A DNA stretch of 46,365 nt from an uncultured Candidatus Actinomarina sp. (GCA_902576605.1 CACGVI010000007.1:1-46365), one strand, 5' to 3'; positions 19,059 through 29,176 are shown, numbered from the stretch's first letter. The notes: generated by a model from the sequence alone, not told the origin. Program-made: numbers and translations.

Positions 19059-19631
19059 ATGAAAAAGTCAAAAACTTTACTAATAATTTTCTTAATCTCT
19101 TTAATTGTGAGTTGTGCAGATGCAGAAGAGGCCCCTGTGGAGGTTTACTACGGTGATGTAACTAATGAGCAAATGTTTATAAATATTAAAAATAATGATT
19201 TAAATGAAGTAAAGAGATTTGTTGAAATCAATAGAAAATATCTCAATATTAAAGATGAAAATGGATATACACCATTGATGCTATCTGCTTTATACAACCA
19301 ACCTGAAACAGCTCGATTTTTATTAGAAAACCCGGACACACGAATTAACTTTAAAGAAAATTACAATGCTACTGCCTTATGCGTTGCATCAATATGGGGA
19401 AATACTGATGTCAGTGAAATATTGATTGAGTATGGAGCCGATCCATCAACCCCTTGCTTTAACCCAGCTGCACCAATTGAAAATGCATGCAGGGCAAATC
19501 TAAGTGATGAAATCTTATCTCAATATAAGGAGATAGCTGAGTTTTATGATATTGAATATGATGAAGGCAAAATTCAAGAAGGTCGAAATAAATGCCTAGA
19601 TTTCTTCAAGCAACAAAGATTAAACAGCTAA
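19059..19631 (+). CDS. Ankyrin-repeat lipoprotein (start moved from ORF start 19014)
   Basis: MKKSKTLLIIFLISLIVSCAD lipobox; NGYTPLMLSALYNQPETARFLLE ankyrin repeats. Confidence 0.8.
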   Translation: MKKSKTLLIIFLISLIVSCADAEEAPVEVYYGDVTNEQMFINIKNNDLNEVKRFVEINRKYLNIKDENGYTPLMLSALYNQPETARFLLENPDTRINFKENYNATALCVASIWGNTDVSEILIEYGADPSTPCFNPAAPIENACRANLSDEILSQYKEIAEFYDIEYDEGKIQEGRNKCLDFFKQQRLNS

Positions 19632-19651
19632 TAATTCAATAAATATATCAC

Positions 19652-20929
19652 ATGGGAAAAAACATATATTTGCTTTGGTTTGGTCAAACCGTTTCTTGGA
19701 CTGGTTCTGCTATGTCTTTTTTTGCAATAGGGGTTTGGATTTTCGAAACAACTGGAAAAGCTAGCGCACTTTCAACAATTTTATTTATCGTAGCAATTGT
19801 TGGAGTGATAACTGGTCCCTTTGGCGGGGTGCTTTCAGATAGATTTCCAAGAAAAAAACTCATAATTGTTTTCGATTTGATAATTGCTCTATTGATGTGT
19901 GTTATTGGATATTTAGCCATAAACGATATGTTGACATTAACTCTACTAATTCCATTTGCTCTTGCATTTGGAATTTTTGAAATTGCTCATTGGACTACTT
20001 GGAGTGCTTTCTTAGGTGACGTTGTAAAAAAGAATGAAGTAACTAAGGTTTCAGCATTATTTGAAAGTGCAGAGGCAATATCAGTTCTTATTGGACCTAT
20101 TGGTGGAGCATTTATTTATTCTTTCTTTGGATTGACCGGAGTAATATTTGTTGATGTAATTACATGTTTGTTTGGTATAGCAACAATTACTCTGTTCAAA
20201 AGTAAAAAAGTAGAGACAAAAAGCAAGATTAATGTTAAAAATATTTATTTTGATTTAATTGAGGCTTATAACTGGCTTAGGAAACAAAAAGGTCTTCTTA
20301 CGCTGGTTCTTATTTTGTCTATCTGTAATTTTCTTTGGGGATTTTATCAAGTTCTACTTCCCCCGATGGTTCTTAGCTTTACTGATGCAACTGGTCTTGG
20401 ACTTGTCGAATCTAGTCTTGGGTTAGCTTTTCTTTTTGGTTCAATCATTTCTTTACGCTTATCTGACTGGCTTCAAGGAAATTTAAAAGTAGCAATTTAT
20501 TGTGGTCTCCTTGGCGGATTAAGTCTGGTGGTGGGATCTATAAGACCAAGCATTTTCCTTCTATGTGTCCACGGTGTAATAGGGGGCATTAGTGGAACAA
20601 TGCAATACACTGTGTCTTCCGGGGCATGGTTAGCTATAACGACTGAAGATATTAGGGGAAGAGCTTTAGCACTAAGAGGAACAATTGCTCAAATGTTAAG
20701 ACCACTTGGTGTAGTTATTGCTGGTCCATTTGGAGATTATTTAGAATTTTCTTATTATCCCGAAAATGTTGACACCCTCTCTCCTCTTGTGGGAACAGGT
20801 CCTGGAAGGGGATATGCATTTTTATTCTTTTTAGTTGGTGTGGTGTATGTTGGCGTATGGATTTTAAATTTAAATAACAAAAACTTGAAAAATCTCTCAA
20901 GACAAGTTAAAGATATAACAAATCATTAG
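19652..20929 (+). CDS. MFS transporter (MFS_3-like)
   Basis: 12-TM pattern, GPFGGVLSDRFPRKK loop motif. Confidence 0.88.
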   Translation: MGKNIYLLWFGQTVSWTGSAMSFFAIGVWIFETTGKASALSTILFIVAIVGVITGPFGGVLSDRFPRKKLIIVFDLIIALLMCVIGYLAINDMLTLTLLIPFALAFGIFEIAHWTTWSAFLGDVVKKNEVTKVSALFESAEAISVLIGPIGGAFIYSFFGLTGVIFVDVITCLFGIATITLFKSKKVETKSKINVKNIYFDLIEAYNWLRKQKGLLTLVLILSICNFLWGFYQVLLPPMVLSFTDATGLGLVESSLGLAFLFGSIISLRLSDWLQGNLKVAIYCGLLGGLSLVVGSIRPSIFLLCVHGVIGGISGTMQYTVSSGAWLAITTEDIRGRALALRGTIAQMLRPLGVVIAGPFGDYLEFSYYPENVDTLSPLVGTGPGRGYAFLFFLVGVVYVGVWILNLNNKNLKNLSRQVKDITNH

Positions 20930-20938
20930 CATTAAGGC

Positions 20939-21604
20939 ATGAACCAAATCGTTAAAACCGAGAATCATCCCAACAAAAAAAGAAATATACTTGGACCTAT
21001 AGGAAGATTTCTTTTAAAACTTGTTAACTGGGACATAGTTGGCAACCTTCCTGATAAAAAAAGAATAATTATTGCATCTGCACCACACTCTTCAACCTTT
21101 GATTCAATTTATGCATACATAGTCTGCTTAGCTACTGATTTAAAGTTTTATTTTTTAGGTTCCGTTTCCATGTTTACGCGAATAGTTTTACCTCTTCCTT
21201 TTAAGAAGAATCCTGACAAGCTTGGAATACCACATCCACTTGGAAGGATTCAAAACAAAATACTTCTTGAATTTGGAGGAATCCCTGTTTGGAGAGCAAA
21301 ATCCACAGGGGTAACTCAACAAGTTATTGATCAACTTAAATCAAAAGATAAATTTATTTTGTATCTTACAGTTGAGGGTGAAATGAAAACTAATCAGACT
21401 ATTAAAACTGGATTCCACTACATAGGCAAGGCACTCGATGCTGTAGTTGTCCCCACTAAAATAGATTATAAAAATAGACGTTTTGAGTTAATGGATGAGC
21501 TAAAGCTAACAGACTCTGTTGATACAGATAAGGATGCACTAATGGAAAGATATCACTTGGTCCAAGGTAGAAATAAAATTTTTCTTAAGCCTAATTCAGA
21601 ATAA
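20939..21604 (+). CDS. PlsC-like acyltransferase family protein
   Basis: HSSTFD (HX4D), later GEM/GFHYIG region. Confidence 0.75.
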   Translation: MNQIVKTENHPNKKRNILGPIGRFLLKLVNWDIVGNLPDKKRIIIASAPHSSTFDSIYAYIVCLATDLKFYFLGSVSMFTRIVLPLPFKKNPDKLGIPHPLGRIQNKILLEFGGIPVWRAKSTGVTQQVIDQLKSKDKFILYLTVEGEMKTNQTIKTGFHYIGKALDAVVVPTKIDYKNRRFELMDELKLTDSVDTDKDALMERYHLVQGRNKIFLKPNSE

Positions 21605-21605
21605 G

Positions 21606-21743
21606 ATGTTAGTTATAGTTGCGACAATAATTGGATCAATAACATTACTCTATCTATTTCCTAATATGACAATCCTATTTTCTATAATTGTCTTTGCATA
21701 TGCCGTAAGATGGCTCCTATTCAACAATAAGTATTACGAATGA
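21606..21743 (+). CDS. 45-aa predicted membrane protein (not in ORF track)
   Basis: MLVIVATIIGSITLLYLFPNMTILFSIIVFAYAVRWLLFNNKYYE, starts right after the acyltransferase stop. Confidence 0.45.
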   Translation: MLVIVATIIGSITLLYLFPNMTILFSIIVFAYAVRWLLFNNKYYE

Positions 21744-21751
21744 AATAAAAT

Positions 21752-21973
21752 TTAACGAAATTTATCAAAAAACCCTTTTCGCCAGGCATATCCAATCACA
21801 ACTGTGAGTAAAATTCCTGCAAAAAAAGGTGGTATTCGGGATAGCAATAAAACAAATGCTATAAGAACTAAGGCATAATCCACATATGTCCAAAATTTAC
21901 TAGTCATTTTTGGAATTAAATTGAAGTATCTAAGAATTGAAACTGCAATAATTCCAGTTAATAAATAATACAT
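21752..21973 (-). CDS. Small membrane protein
   Basis: 73 aa, three hydrophobic segments. Confidence 0.5.
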   Translation of the reverse strand: MYYLLTGIIAVSILRYFNLIPKMTSKFWTYVDYALVLIAFVLLLSRIPPFFAGILLTVVIGYAWRKGFFDKFR

Positions 21974-22010
21974 TTCTTTAATTATAGGTATTAATAAACT
22001 AAATTAAACA

Positions 22011-22850
22011 ATGTCAAAAACTGCAATCATTACCGGTGCAAATAAAGGAATAGGCTTAGCTGTTGCTAAGAATTTAATTTCTAAAAATTATCAAGTTATT
22101 TTAGCTTGTAGAGATATTACGAAAGGAAAAATGGCTCAAGAGTTTCTTGGCAGCAATACAAAATTTTTAGAATTAGATTTATCAAGACCCTCAAGTATCT
22201 CACAATTTGTAAAGCAGATTAATTCGGACTACTCGGAGATAGATGTTTTGTACAACAATGCTGGATTAATTTATAGAGATTTTGAATTAACTGAGGAAGG
22301 TTATGAGTCAATGCTTAGCGTAAATTATTTTGGTGCATACAGGCTAGCTTTAATGTTGTTAGAAAATTTACACCGAAGATCTGGAAGGATTGTTCAAGTT
22401 ACAAGTCTTGCAATGTACTTGGCAAGAACATTTAACTTAGACGGATTACATTCTATGGAATCATTTTCTCCAAGCAATAGATATAATTTCACAAATCTTT
22501 TTAGATCAATGTTTGCACTTGAGCTTGAAAACAAGCTTAAAAAAACATCTATTTCTGTTGCGGCTGCTCATCCAGGGTTCACAAAATCTAGAAAATCTAG
22601 ACCATACGAGGTAAATAAAATAAAAAAGTCTTTTTATACTTATTTTTCCACAAATATAAAAACTGGTATTGCACCAATTATCAGAGCAATTGAAGATGAA
22701 AATGTTACAGCAGAACTTGTCTATGCTCCAAAAATATTAGGCGTTTATGGGAGACCATCACTCATGAGATACAATAAACTAGTTTACAATCAAGAATTAA
22801 GAGATAAACTTTGGTCCTACACAGCAAACGAGCTTAATTTAGATATATGA
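22011..22850 (+). CDS. Short-chain dehydrogenase/reductase-like protein
   Basis: TGANKGIGLAVA, NNAG; the YxxxK position reads YNFTN. Confidence 0.85.
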   Translation: MSKTAIITGANKGIGLAVAKNLISKNYQVILACRDITKGKMAQEFLGSNTKFLELDLSRPSSISQFVKQINSDYSEIDVLYNNAGLIYRDFELTEEGYESMLSVNYFGAYRLALMLLENLHRRSGRIVQVTSLAMYLARTFNLDGLHSMESFSPSNRYNFTNLFRSMFALELENKLKKTSISVAAAHPGFTKSRKSRPYEVNKIKKSFYTYFSTNIKTGIAPIIRAIEDENVTAELVYAPKILGVYGRPSLMRYNKLVYNQELRDKLWSYTANELNLDI

Positions 22851-23152
22851 TAATAATTCAAACCACAATAGATGAAGACAAGAAAGCTAAAGATTTAATT
22901 AATTTACTTCTTGAAACAAATAAGATTGCATGTGGAACTTTTAATAAAATTCAATCTTCCTACATATGGAAAGAAGAATTAATAGAAGAGTCTGAACTAG
23001 AGATATGTTTGTATACTAGGGAATCACTAATGCATGAAGTTGTAGATATCGTAAAGCAAAGACACACATATGACCTTCCAAAAATCATTGTTATAGAGCC
23101 GGTTTACACTCTACCTGAATATGAAGAATGGGTTAAAAATAGTACTACTTAA
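22847..23152 (+). CDS. cutA: CutA1 family divalent ion tolerance protein
   Basis: IACGTFNKIQSSYIWKEELIEESE...ICLYT...RHTYDLPKIIVIEP. Confidence 0.9.
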   Translation: MIIIQTTIDEDKKAKDLINLLLETNKIACGTFNKIQSSYIWKEELIEESELEICLYTRESLMHEVVDIVKQRHTYDLPKIIVIEPVYTLPEYEEWVKNSTT

Positions 23153-23627
23153 GGGATTCAAGATATCCAAATATCGAATAGTGATCTAAATTAATTTCCC
23201 GTACATTATGTTTATCTAAAGCTGCAACAATTTGTGCCCTATGTTCTGTGGCGTGAAAAATCATCATAGATAATATAACTGAAGCCTTTTGCGACCTCAT
23301 TCCTTTTGAGGTCTCATATGTAACCTCTCTATCCTCTTTATAAGCTTGCTCAATTAAACCATTATCAATTCCATCAAGTGCAGAAAGTAAATTGTCAATT
23401 AAATCTGGGCTATCTATATCAAATTTAAATTTTGAAAATGGTTTTTCTTCTAATCTTTGACCATACAGATATGAAGCAGCAACGATATGAACCATTATTG
23501 TTTTAACTGTCCATTCTTTATCAATTACATAGTAATCAAGTACGTCTGGATCTAGCTTTTTAACTTCTTTAAAAATCTCTTGATTAGCCCAAGCCATATG
23601 CTTTGCTAAAAGTTCAACAGATATCAT
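23145..23627 (-). CDS. DinB-like metal-binding four-helix protein
   Basis: HMAWANQEIF, MVHIVAASYLYG, FHATEHRAQI His motifs. Confidence 0.8.
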   Translation of the reverse strand: MISVELLAKHMAWANQEIFKEVKKLDPDVLDYYVIDKEWTVKTIMVHIVAASYLYGQRLEEKPFSKFKFDIDSPDLIDNLLSALDGIDNGLIEQAYKEDREVTYETSKGMRSQKASVILSMMIFHATEHRAQIVAALDKHNVREINLDHYSIFGYLESLK

Positions 23628-23920
23628 CTGTCCTCCAATTTATTAATTCTCTCTTCGATTGCAGCTAGTCTTTCTTTAATTATGTCTATATCGTCTTGAT
23701 TTTGTGCACTTCTAATATATCTCTCATTTTGCCAGCGTATACCCCACCTTGATAGAGAGATTGACACTACAGCAACAGGTAAAAGGAACAATCCTTCACT
23801 AAAAGATCCTGTTAAAGAAATTAACAAAAACAAACCACCAAACAATGTATACATAAAATACATAATCCACTTTTCCATTGTTCGTGTAAACTTACGTTCT
23901 TTGCTGGCTTGTGTATCCAT
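23624..23920 (-). CDS. Small two-TM protein with C-terminal coiled coil
   Basis: Two TM segments; IKERLAAIEERINKLEDR. Confidence 0.6.
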   Translation of the reverse strand: MDTQASKERKFTRTMEKWIMYFMYTLFGGLFLLISLTGSFSEGLFLLPVAVVSISLSRWGIRWQNERYIRSAQNQDDIDIIKERLAAIEERINKLEDR

Positions 23921-23954
23921 ATTATTATTCTAACTTTTCATTTAAACTGGGTAT

Positions 23955-24362
23955 ATGAAAATAATTGTTATCTGTACTGGGAATACCTGTAGATCACAAA
24001 TTGCCGAGGGCCTTTTAAAAGCAAAGTATCCAAATTTTGATATTTACTCGGCTGGAACAAAACCTGAAAAAATAGTAAACCCATTTGCAGTTAAGGCTAT
24101 GGCTGAAGAAGGTTATGATATAAGTACTCAATATCCAAAACTTGTAAGTGACTTTATTGAAGAACCTTTTGACTATGTCCTTACTGTATGCGATTCTGCC
24201 AATGAATTGTGTCCAGTATTTCCAAATGGAAAAAACAGATTGCACAATGCATTTGTTGATCCAAGCAGGTCTTCGTATGATTCAGAGGACCATGCCTTAG
24301 AAGTTTACAGAGACACTGTTAAACAAATTTCTAATTGGATTGACCGTTTAAATTTTATTTAA
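23955..24362 (+). CDS. arsC: Arsenate reductase (thioredoxin-type)/LMW-PTP family
   Basis: CTGNTCRSQIAEGLL, TVCDSANELCPVFP. Confidence 0.82.
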   Translation: MKIIVICTGNTCRSQIAEGLLKAKYPNFDIYSAGTKPEKIVNPFAVKAMAEEGYDISTQYPKLVSDFIEEPFDYVLTVCDSANELCPVFPNGKNRLHNAFVDPSRSSYDSEDHALEVYRDTVKQISNWIDRLNFI

Positions 24363-25313
24363 TTTTTCTGTTCTCTGGAAGTTAAAAAAACTAATAGTCG
24401 CAACAGCACACAATAAATGCCAAACCATATGTGCTTGAAGTAATGAGTCTGGATTACACCAAGGATGATTTGGCATTCCAATTTCACGTATCCAAAAAGC
24501 ACTGTAGAAAGAAATATATCCAAGAAAAGCCCAAGGACTGTAAGTTCTTTGAACATTAGAGTTTATATTTGGAATGAAGACAGGAATTAAATTAAGAAAT
24601 GATTTCCAGCTATCTTCAATATTAATTATTAAATTAACAACATCTATTCCAAACAATTGCATAACAACCAAAACAGTTACCGTTGCTACAGTTCTTCCAA
24701 AGAGATTAGGAAGTTTAACTAATATCTCTGTTGAAATCCACAAACCAATACTTAGTTCAAATAAATCAACACCTATGCCGAGCCCAGAGTCCAAAAACCA
24801 ATAACTGTAAGCGTAGTAAGAAAGCAACACAGAATAACAAATAAAAAATGTTCTATTTGATAAGTTTTTAAGAATTTTCAAATTGTACATCCACAAAATT
24901 AAAATGTAAGAAATCATTGATACATTATCTAACCAAGCTCCAAATGAAGTGTGTGTTCCGTGCATTGCCATAGAGCCTGGACCAAGAAATGTAGATGCAG
25001 ATGCATAAAGTAAAGCTATTTTGAATGACCCAAACAAAGGATTTCTATTATTTGTCGCATCTTGTGTTATTTTGTAAAACATAAATAAACCTGCGGCTAC
25101 GAACCCCAAATTTCCTAATGTGTTTACAGGTTCTCTAAAAAAACCTCCACTTACCCTTTCGCACCATCTAGAAATTTCTCCGATAGCTTGTTCATTTGCT
25201 GCTGATGGCCCCCATCCATTTGAGCCAAAAATAATAAAAAGTAAAGACGTGAAAATTACTGAATATATTGCAAAAGCAAAGTAGTTTTGAGAAAATTTAT
25301 TTTTTTGCTGCAT
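24348..25313 (-). CDS. Alkaline ceramidase-like (CREST superfamily) membrane protein
   Basis: GPGSMAMHGTHTSFGAWLDNVSM; AHMVWHLLCA. Confidence 0.75.
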   Translation of the reverse strand: MQQKNKFSQNYFAFAIYSVIFTSLLFIIFGSNGWGPSAANEQAIGEISRWCERVSGGFFREPVNTLGNLGFVAAGLFMFYKITQDATNNRNPLFGSFKIALLYASASTFLGPGSMAMHGTHTSFGAWLDNVSMISYILILWMYNLKILKNLSNRTFFICYSVLLSYYAYSYWFLDSGLGIGVDLFELSIGLWISTEILVKLPNLFGRTVATVTVLVVMQLFGIDVVNLIINIEDSWKSFLNLIPVFIPNINSNVQRTYSPWAFLGYISFYSAFWIREIGMPNHPWCNPDSLLQAHMVWHLLCAVATISFFNFQRTEKLNKI

Positions 25314-26463
25314 TTAGTGCAGATTCCATATCTTCAATAAGGTCTTCAATATTTTCTAATCCAACCGAGATTCTAATCAAGTCAATAGGAGCACTAGCTT
25401 CTGTGTCTTGAGCCTTATCATGGGTCATCAAGTAGGGAAGTTCAATCAGTGACTCCACTCCACCAAGACTGACTGCTAGTTTGTATAAATTTAGAGATTG
25501 CCAAAATATTTTTTGATTTAAGTGTTCTTCTAAATAAAAACTCAACATTCCACCGAAATAATCCATTTGTTTTAATGCAATTTCATGATTTTCAAAACTA
25601 CTTAACCCTGGATATCTAATTTCTTTTATATGTTCAGAGCTATCTAAATACTCTGCTAATTTGTGTGCATTTTCAGAGTGGAGTTTTATTCTTGGTCCAA
25701 GTGTATAAAGACCTCTCTGTACTAAGTATGCATCAAAAGGAGACATGATTGCTCCACCTTGTCTTTGGTAAAGCATTAAGGTTTCATGTAGTTCAAGATC
25801 TTTACACAAAACAGCTCCTCCAAGTGTATCGCTATGCCCTCCAATATATTTGGTAGTAGAGTGCATAATAATATCTACACCATGTTCAAAAGGTCTTGTA
25901 ATAAAGGGTGTTGAAAACGTACTATCAGCAACTAATAAAGCATCAAATTGATGCACTATGTCAGAAATCTTTTGCAAATCATATAATTTCATTGATGGAT
26001 TTGATGGTGACTCTATCCAAACAAGTTTAGTTTTTTTATTTAGCAAACTACTTAAAGCAGCATGGTCATCAAAATCACAAAAGTTTACCTCTACTCCACG
26101 TTCTCTAATAATTCTTGAAAAGTAATTTGTTGTTCCGCCGTAAACATCTTTTGTTATTACAACATTGTCACCTTGTTTAGCTAGTTCGGCAATTATACTT
26201 ACAGCAGACATACCTGACGCCATTGCAAAAGCATGTTGATTTTCATAGTCTTCAATACCCTCAAGTGATGCCAAGGTTCTTTCCAACAACTCTCTAGTAG
26301 GATTATTGATTCTTCCATAAAAATAATCAGACTCACCAGGCACACTATTTTTATATGTTGTTGAGAGATGAAGAGGAGGCATTACATCCCCACTAATTGG
26401 TTCAAAACGTTTATTAGTATGAAGGGCTTTGGTGTTCATTCCATACTTTTTAGATTTCCCCAT
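25297..26463 (-). CDS. Cystathionine gamma-synthase/lyase family PLP enzyme
   Basis: YFYGRINNPTRE, AMASGMSAVS, VADSTFSTP, HSTTKYIGGHSD. Confidence 0.93.
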   Translation of the reverse strand: MGKSKKYGMNTKALHTNKRFEPISGDVMPPLHLSTTYKNSVPGESDYFYGRINNPTRELLERTLASLEGIEDYENQHAFAMASGMSAVSIIAELAKQGDNVVITKDVYGGTTNYFSRIIRERGVEVNFCDFDDHAALSSLLNKKTKLVWIESPSNPSMKLYDLQKISDIVHQFDALLVADSTFSTPFITRPFEHGVDIIMHSTTKYIGGHSDTLGGAVLCKDLELHETLMLYQRQGGAIMSPFDAYLVQRGLYTLGPRIKLHSENAHKLAEYLDSSEHIKEIRYPGLSSFENHEIALKQMDYFGGMLSFYLEEHLNQKIFWQSLNLYKLAVSLGGVESLIELPYLMTHDKAQDTEASAPIDLIRISVGLENIEDLIEDMESALNAAKK

Positions 26464-26522
26464 ATATCGAGTTTAAATCATTTGGCTATACATTGGTTAA
26501 ATAATTTTGCTAATTTAGCTTT

Positions 26523-26945
26523 ATGATTAAAAAAATTTACATAGCTGGTCCACTTTTTAATAAACATGAGCAAACGTATCTTGAGGAAATTGCAAAAGAA
26601 CTAGAGGGAAATGGTTACGACTGTTTTTTGCCTCATAGAGACCAAACAGGAATAGACGAATCTGAACTTGAGGGAACTGATATGTCTCAAGAAACAAAAG
26701 ATAGAATTTTTAGGAATGATCTTAATGCATTAGATGCTGCAGATTTGACTGTTGCTCTTTTAACAGGACAGGATATAGACTCAGGGACTTCAGCAGAAAT
26801 TGGTCATACTTATGCAAAGCAAAAGCCAGTAATTGCTATTAACGCATACGAGAGAAGGTATAGAAATTTGTTTGTAGAAGGCATGTTGACTGTAACTGTA
26901 AATGATATAAGTGAAATAATTCCTGAAATTGAAAAACTAGGCTGA
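26523..26945 (+). CDS. Nucleoside 2-deoxyribosyltransferase family
   Basis: IYIAGPLFNKHEQ, DSGTSAEIGHTYA. Confidence 0.88.
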   Translation: MIKKIYIAGPLFNKHEQTYLEEIAKELEGNGYDCFLPHRDQTGIDESELEGTDMSQETKDRIFRNDLNALDAADLTVALLTGQDIDSGTSAEIGHTYAKQKPVIAINAYERRYRNLFVEGMLTVTVNDISEIIPEIEKLG

Positions 26946-28181
26946 AACTAAGAGATTTTTAAACCCTCTAATTCCAAAAGCTCCAGTTCTTGATGGTTCT
27001 TCTATTAAGTTAAACTGTTTTTCAAGTATATGGCTGAAAGAAACCCCCAGTTCTAATTTTGCTAAATGAGTACCTATGCAAAAATGGATACCTCCTCCCC
27101 AGCTACTATGATCCTTTATTTCACGCTTAAAGTTTATTTGATCAGGATTTTCAAATACTCTAGGATCTCTATTCGCTGAGCCAAGAAGTATTGCAACTTT
27201 TGAGCCTTTACTAATATTATGTCCACCAACAACTACATCTTCCAATGCATACCTTTGGAAAAATTGTAAAGGGCTATCATATCTAATTAATTCTTCTACA
27301 ACATCATTAATATCTTCGGTTTCATTTTTGATTTCTTCAAATGATTGATTGAGTGTTAGTAACGCATGAAGTCCATTTCCAAGAGTGTTAACTGTTGCTT
27401 CATGTCCAGCATTAAGAAGCAAAATAACTGTACATATGATTTGATCATCAGTGAGATAATTATTGTCTTCAGAAACTTGTGACAACCTAGTAATCATGTC
27501 ATCTTCTGGTTGTTTTCTTCGTTTATCGAGTAAATCTTGTGTGTACTCAATAAACTGCTTCGCTGCTTCTTCAGCATTATTAGCATTTTCTTCTGTAACC
27601 TCAAAGTCATACATTTTGACAATTTTATGTGACCAATCTAAAAATTTTAAATGATCACTCTCGGGCACACCTAAAAGCTTTCCAATAATACTTACCGAAT
27701 ATGGTTGGGCATAATCCTTTAACATATCAAATTCTGTGCCTTTATTTTTTTCAAACAACTCGTTTGATTTACCTTTCATATAGGGAACTAGTTGTTGAAC
27801 TGATCTAGGTAAAAACGCTTTTGCTACTAAACCACGAAGCTCTTTATGAAGTTGTCCCTCAAGATTTAATAATGAAAACTCTTCAGATTTCCAGAAATTG
27901 TCATATGTTGCATATTTATCAGATCTTTTGTATCCAACAAAAGTTAATGGGATATCGGTAGCTTTCAATTCTTCTTCAAAACCTTCAATATGATTAAAAG
28001 TTGTACCGAATGTCTTAGTGGATTGAATAGCCCTTACATCTTCATACCGTGTAAAAAAATACAAACCATTTATCTCATCCCAAAAAACAGGAGTTTCTTC
28101 TCTAAACTCTCCCATTTTTTTATATGGATTTTTTATAAAGTCAAAATCTTCTGTTGGTAGATGCAAATTTGGAATATTCAT
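26937..28181 (-). CDS. Cytochrome P450
   Basis: AGHEAT I-helix, EELIRYD (ExxR), WGGGIHFCIGTHLAKLE heme motif. Confidence 0.95.
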   Translation of the reverse strand: MNIPNLHLPTEDFDFIKNPYKKMGEFREETPVFWDEINGLYFFTRYEDVRAIQSTKTFGTTFNHIEGFEEELKATDIPLTFVGYKRSDKYATYDNFWKSEEFSLLNLEGQLHKELRGLVAKAFLPRSVQQLVPYMKGKSNELFEKNKGTEFDMLKDYAQPYSVSIIGKLLGVPESDHLKFLDWSHKIVKMYDFEVTEENANNAEEAAKQFIEYTQDLLDKRRKQPEDDMITRLSQVSEDNNYLTDDQIICTVILLLNAGHEATVNTLGNGLHALLTLNQSFEEIKNETEDINDVVEELIRYDSPLQFFQRYALEDVVVGGHNISKGSKVAILLGSANRDPRVFENPDQINFKREIKDHSSWGGGIHFCIGTHLAKLELGVSFSHILEKQFNLIEEPSRTGAFGIRGFKNLLVSA

Positions 28182-28290
28182 AAAATAATTATATTGACTT
28201 AGTTTATGAGTTGAAACCTAATTCGTAACAATATGAAAAATAAATGGTGAAACGCCTCTATCTATGGTGTAATACATTTATAATTAACTT

Positions 28291-28325
28291 CAATGTTTAA
28301 AAGGTAACCATTGTAAAAAAACCTT
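28291..28325 (+). promoter_or_regulatory. Candidate H-type pseudoknot riboswitch, preQ1-I-like, upstream of ecfA1
   Basis: P1 CAATG/CATTG (28291-95/28309-13), P2 AAGGT/ACCTT (28301-05/28321-25), loop AAC, A-rich L3 TAAAAAA; competing AAAACCT/AGGTTTT hairpin (28318-24/28339-45) covers the SD. Confidence 0.55.
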
Positions 28326-28345
28326 ATTAAAAAAAAAGAGGTTTT

Positions 28346-29176
28346 GTGTCTGTAATAAAAATAGAAAATCTTACTGTCCAGTATCTAGGTGAAGAAACAA
28401 ATGCATTGGATGGGGTCTCTCTTGAAATTCAAAAAGGAGAGTTTGTTGCTTTGTTAGGCGCACATGGTGCTGGTAAAACAACATTATGTCTTTCATTAAA
28501 TGGCATAGTGCCAAACATGATTAATGCTGATATGTATGGAGCAATAGAAGTATTGGGTGAAGTACCTCCAAAGATCCCTGTAAGGAAACTTGCAACTAAA
28601 GTCGGCAGTATTTTTGACAATCCAGAGTTTCAAATGAGTCAGTTAACAGTTTTTGAAGAAGTGGCTTTAGGACTCCAAAATTTAGGAGTGGAAAAAACTA
28701 CAATAGAAAAAAACATATCAGAATCACTAAAACTTGTTGGCCTAGAAGGGTTTGAGGAAAGGTCTCCATTTGAAATTTCTGGAGGACAACAACAAAGGCT
28801 AGCAATGGCTTCCGCTTTAGCAATGAAGCCAGAAATTTTAATCCTAGATGAACCAACATCTAATCTCGATCCAATTGGAAAAGAAGAAGTATTCTCCGTT
28901 ACAAGAAGCTTAAATCAAGAAGAAGGATTAACAGTAATAATTGCTGAACACGAAGTAGAAGTTATTGCAGAATTTGCTGACACTTTAGTCCTCCTAGACG
29001 AGGGAAGGGTTAACGAAGTAGGAACTCCGCAGGATATATTTCCAAGATTTGTCGATCACCAAGAAGATATTGGCGTAAGGGTTCCACAAGTGACAGATCT
29101 AGCTTCAAGAAAAACCAAAAATTTTAGTTCAATTCCTGTTACCTTAGATGAGTCAGTTGAGATGTATAAAAAATGA
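28346..29176 (+). CDS. ECF transporter ATPase A1 (GTG start)
   Basis: Walker A GAHGAGKTTL, ISGGQQQRLAMA, LILDEPTSNLDP. Confidence 0.9.
   Translation: MSVIKIENLTVQYLGEETNALDGVSLEIQKGEFVALLGAHGAGKTTLCLSLNGIVPNMINADMYGAIEVLGEVPPKIPVRKLATKVGSIFDNPEFQMSQLTVFEEVALGLQNLGVEKTTIEKNISESLKLVGLEGFEERSPFEISGGQQQRLAMASALAMKPEILILDEPTSNLDPIGKEEVFSVTRSLNQEEGLTVIIAEHEVEVIAEFADTLVLLDEGRVNEVGTPQDIFPRFVDHQEDIGVRVPQVTDLASRKTKNFSSIPVTLDESVEMYKK

Noticed and set aside
28318-28345. Intrinsic terminator upstream of ecfA1
   Set aside because: AAAACCT/AGGTTTT hairpin is A/T-rich and ends at the start codon with no U-tract following; SD sequestration fits better.
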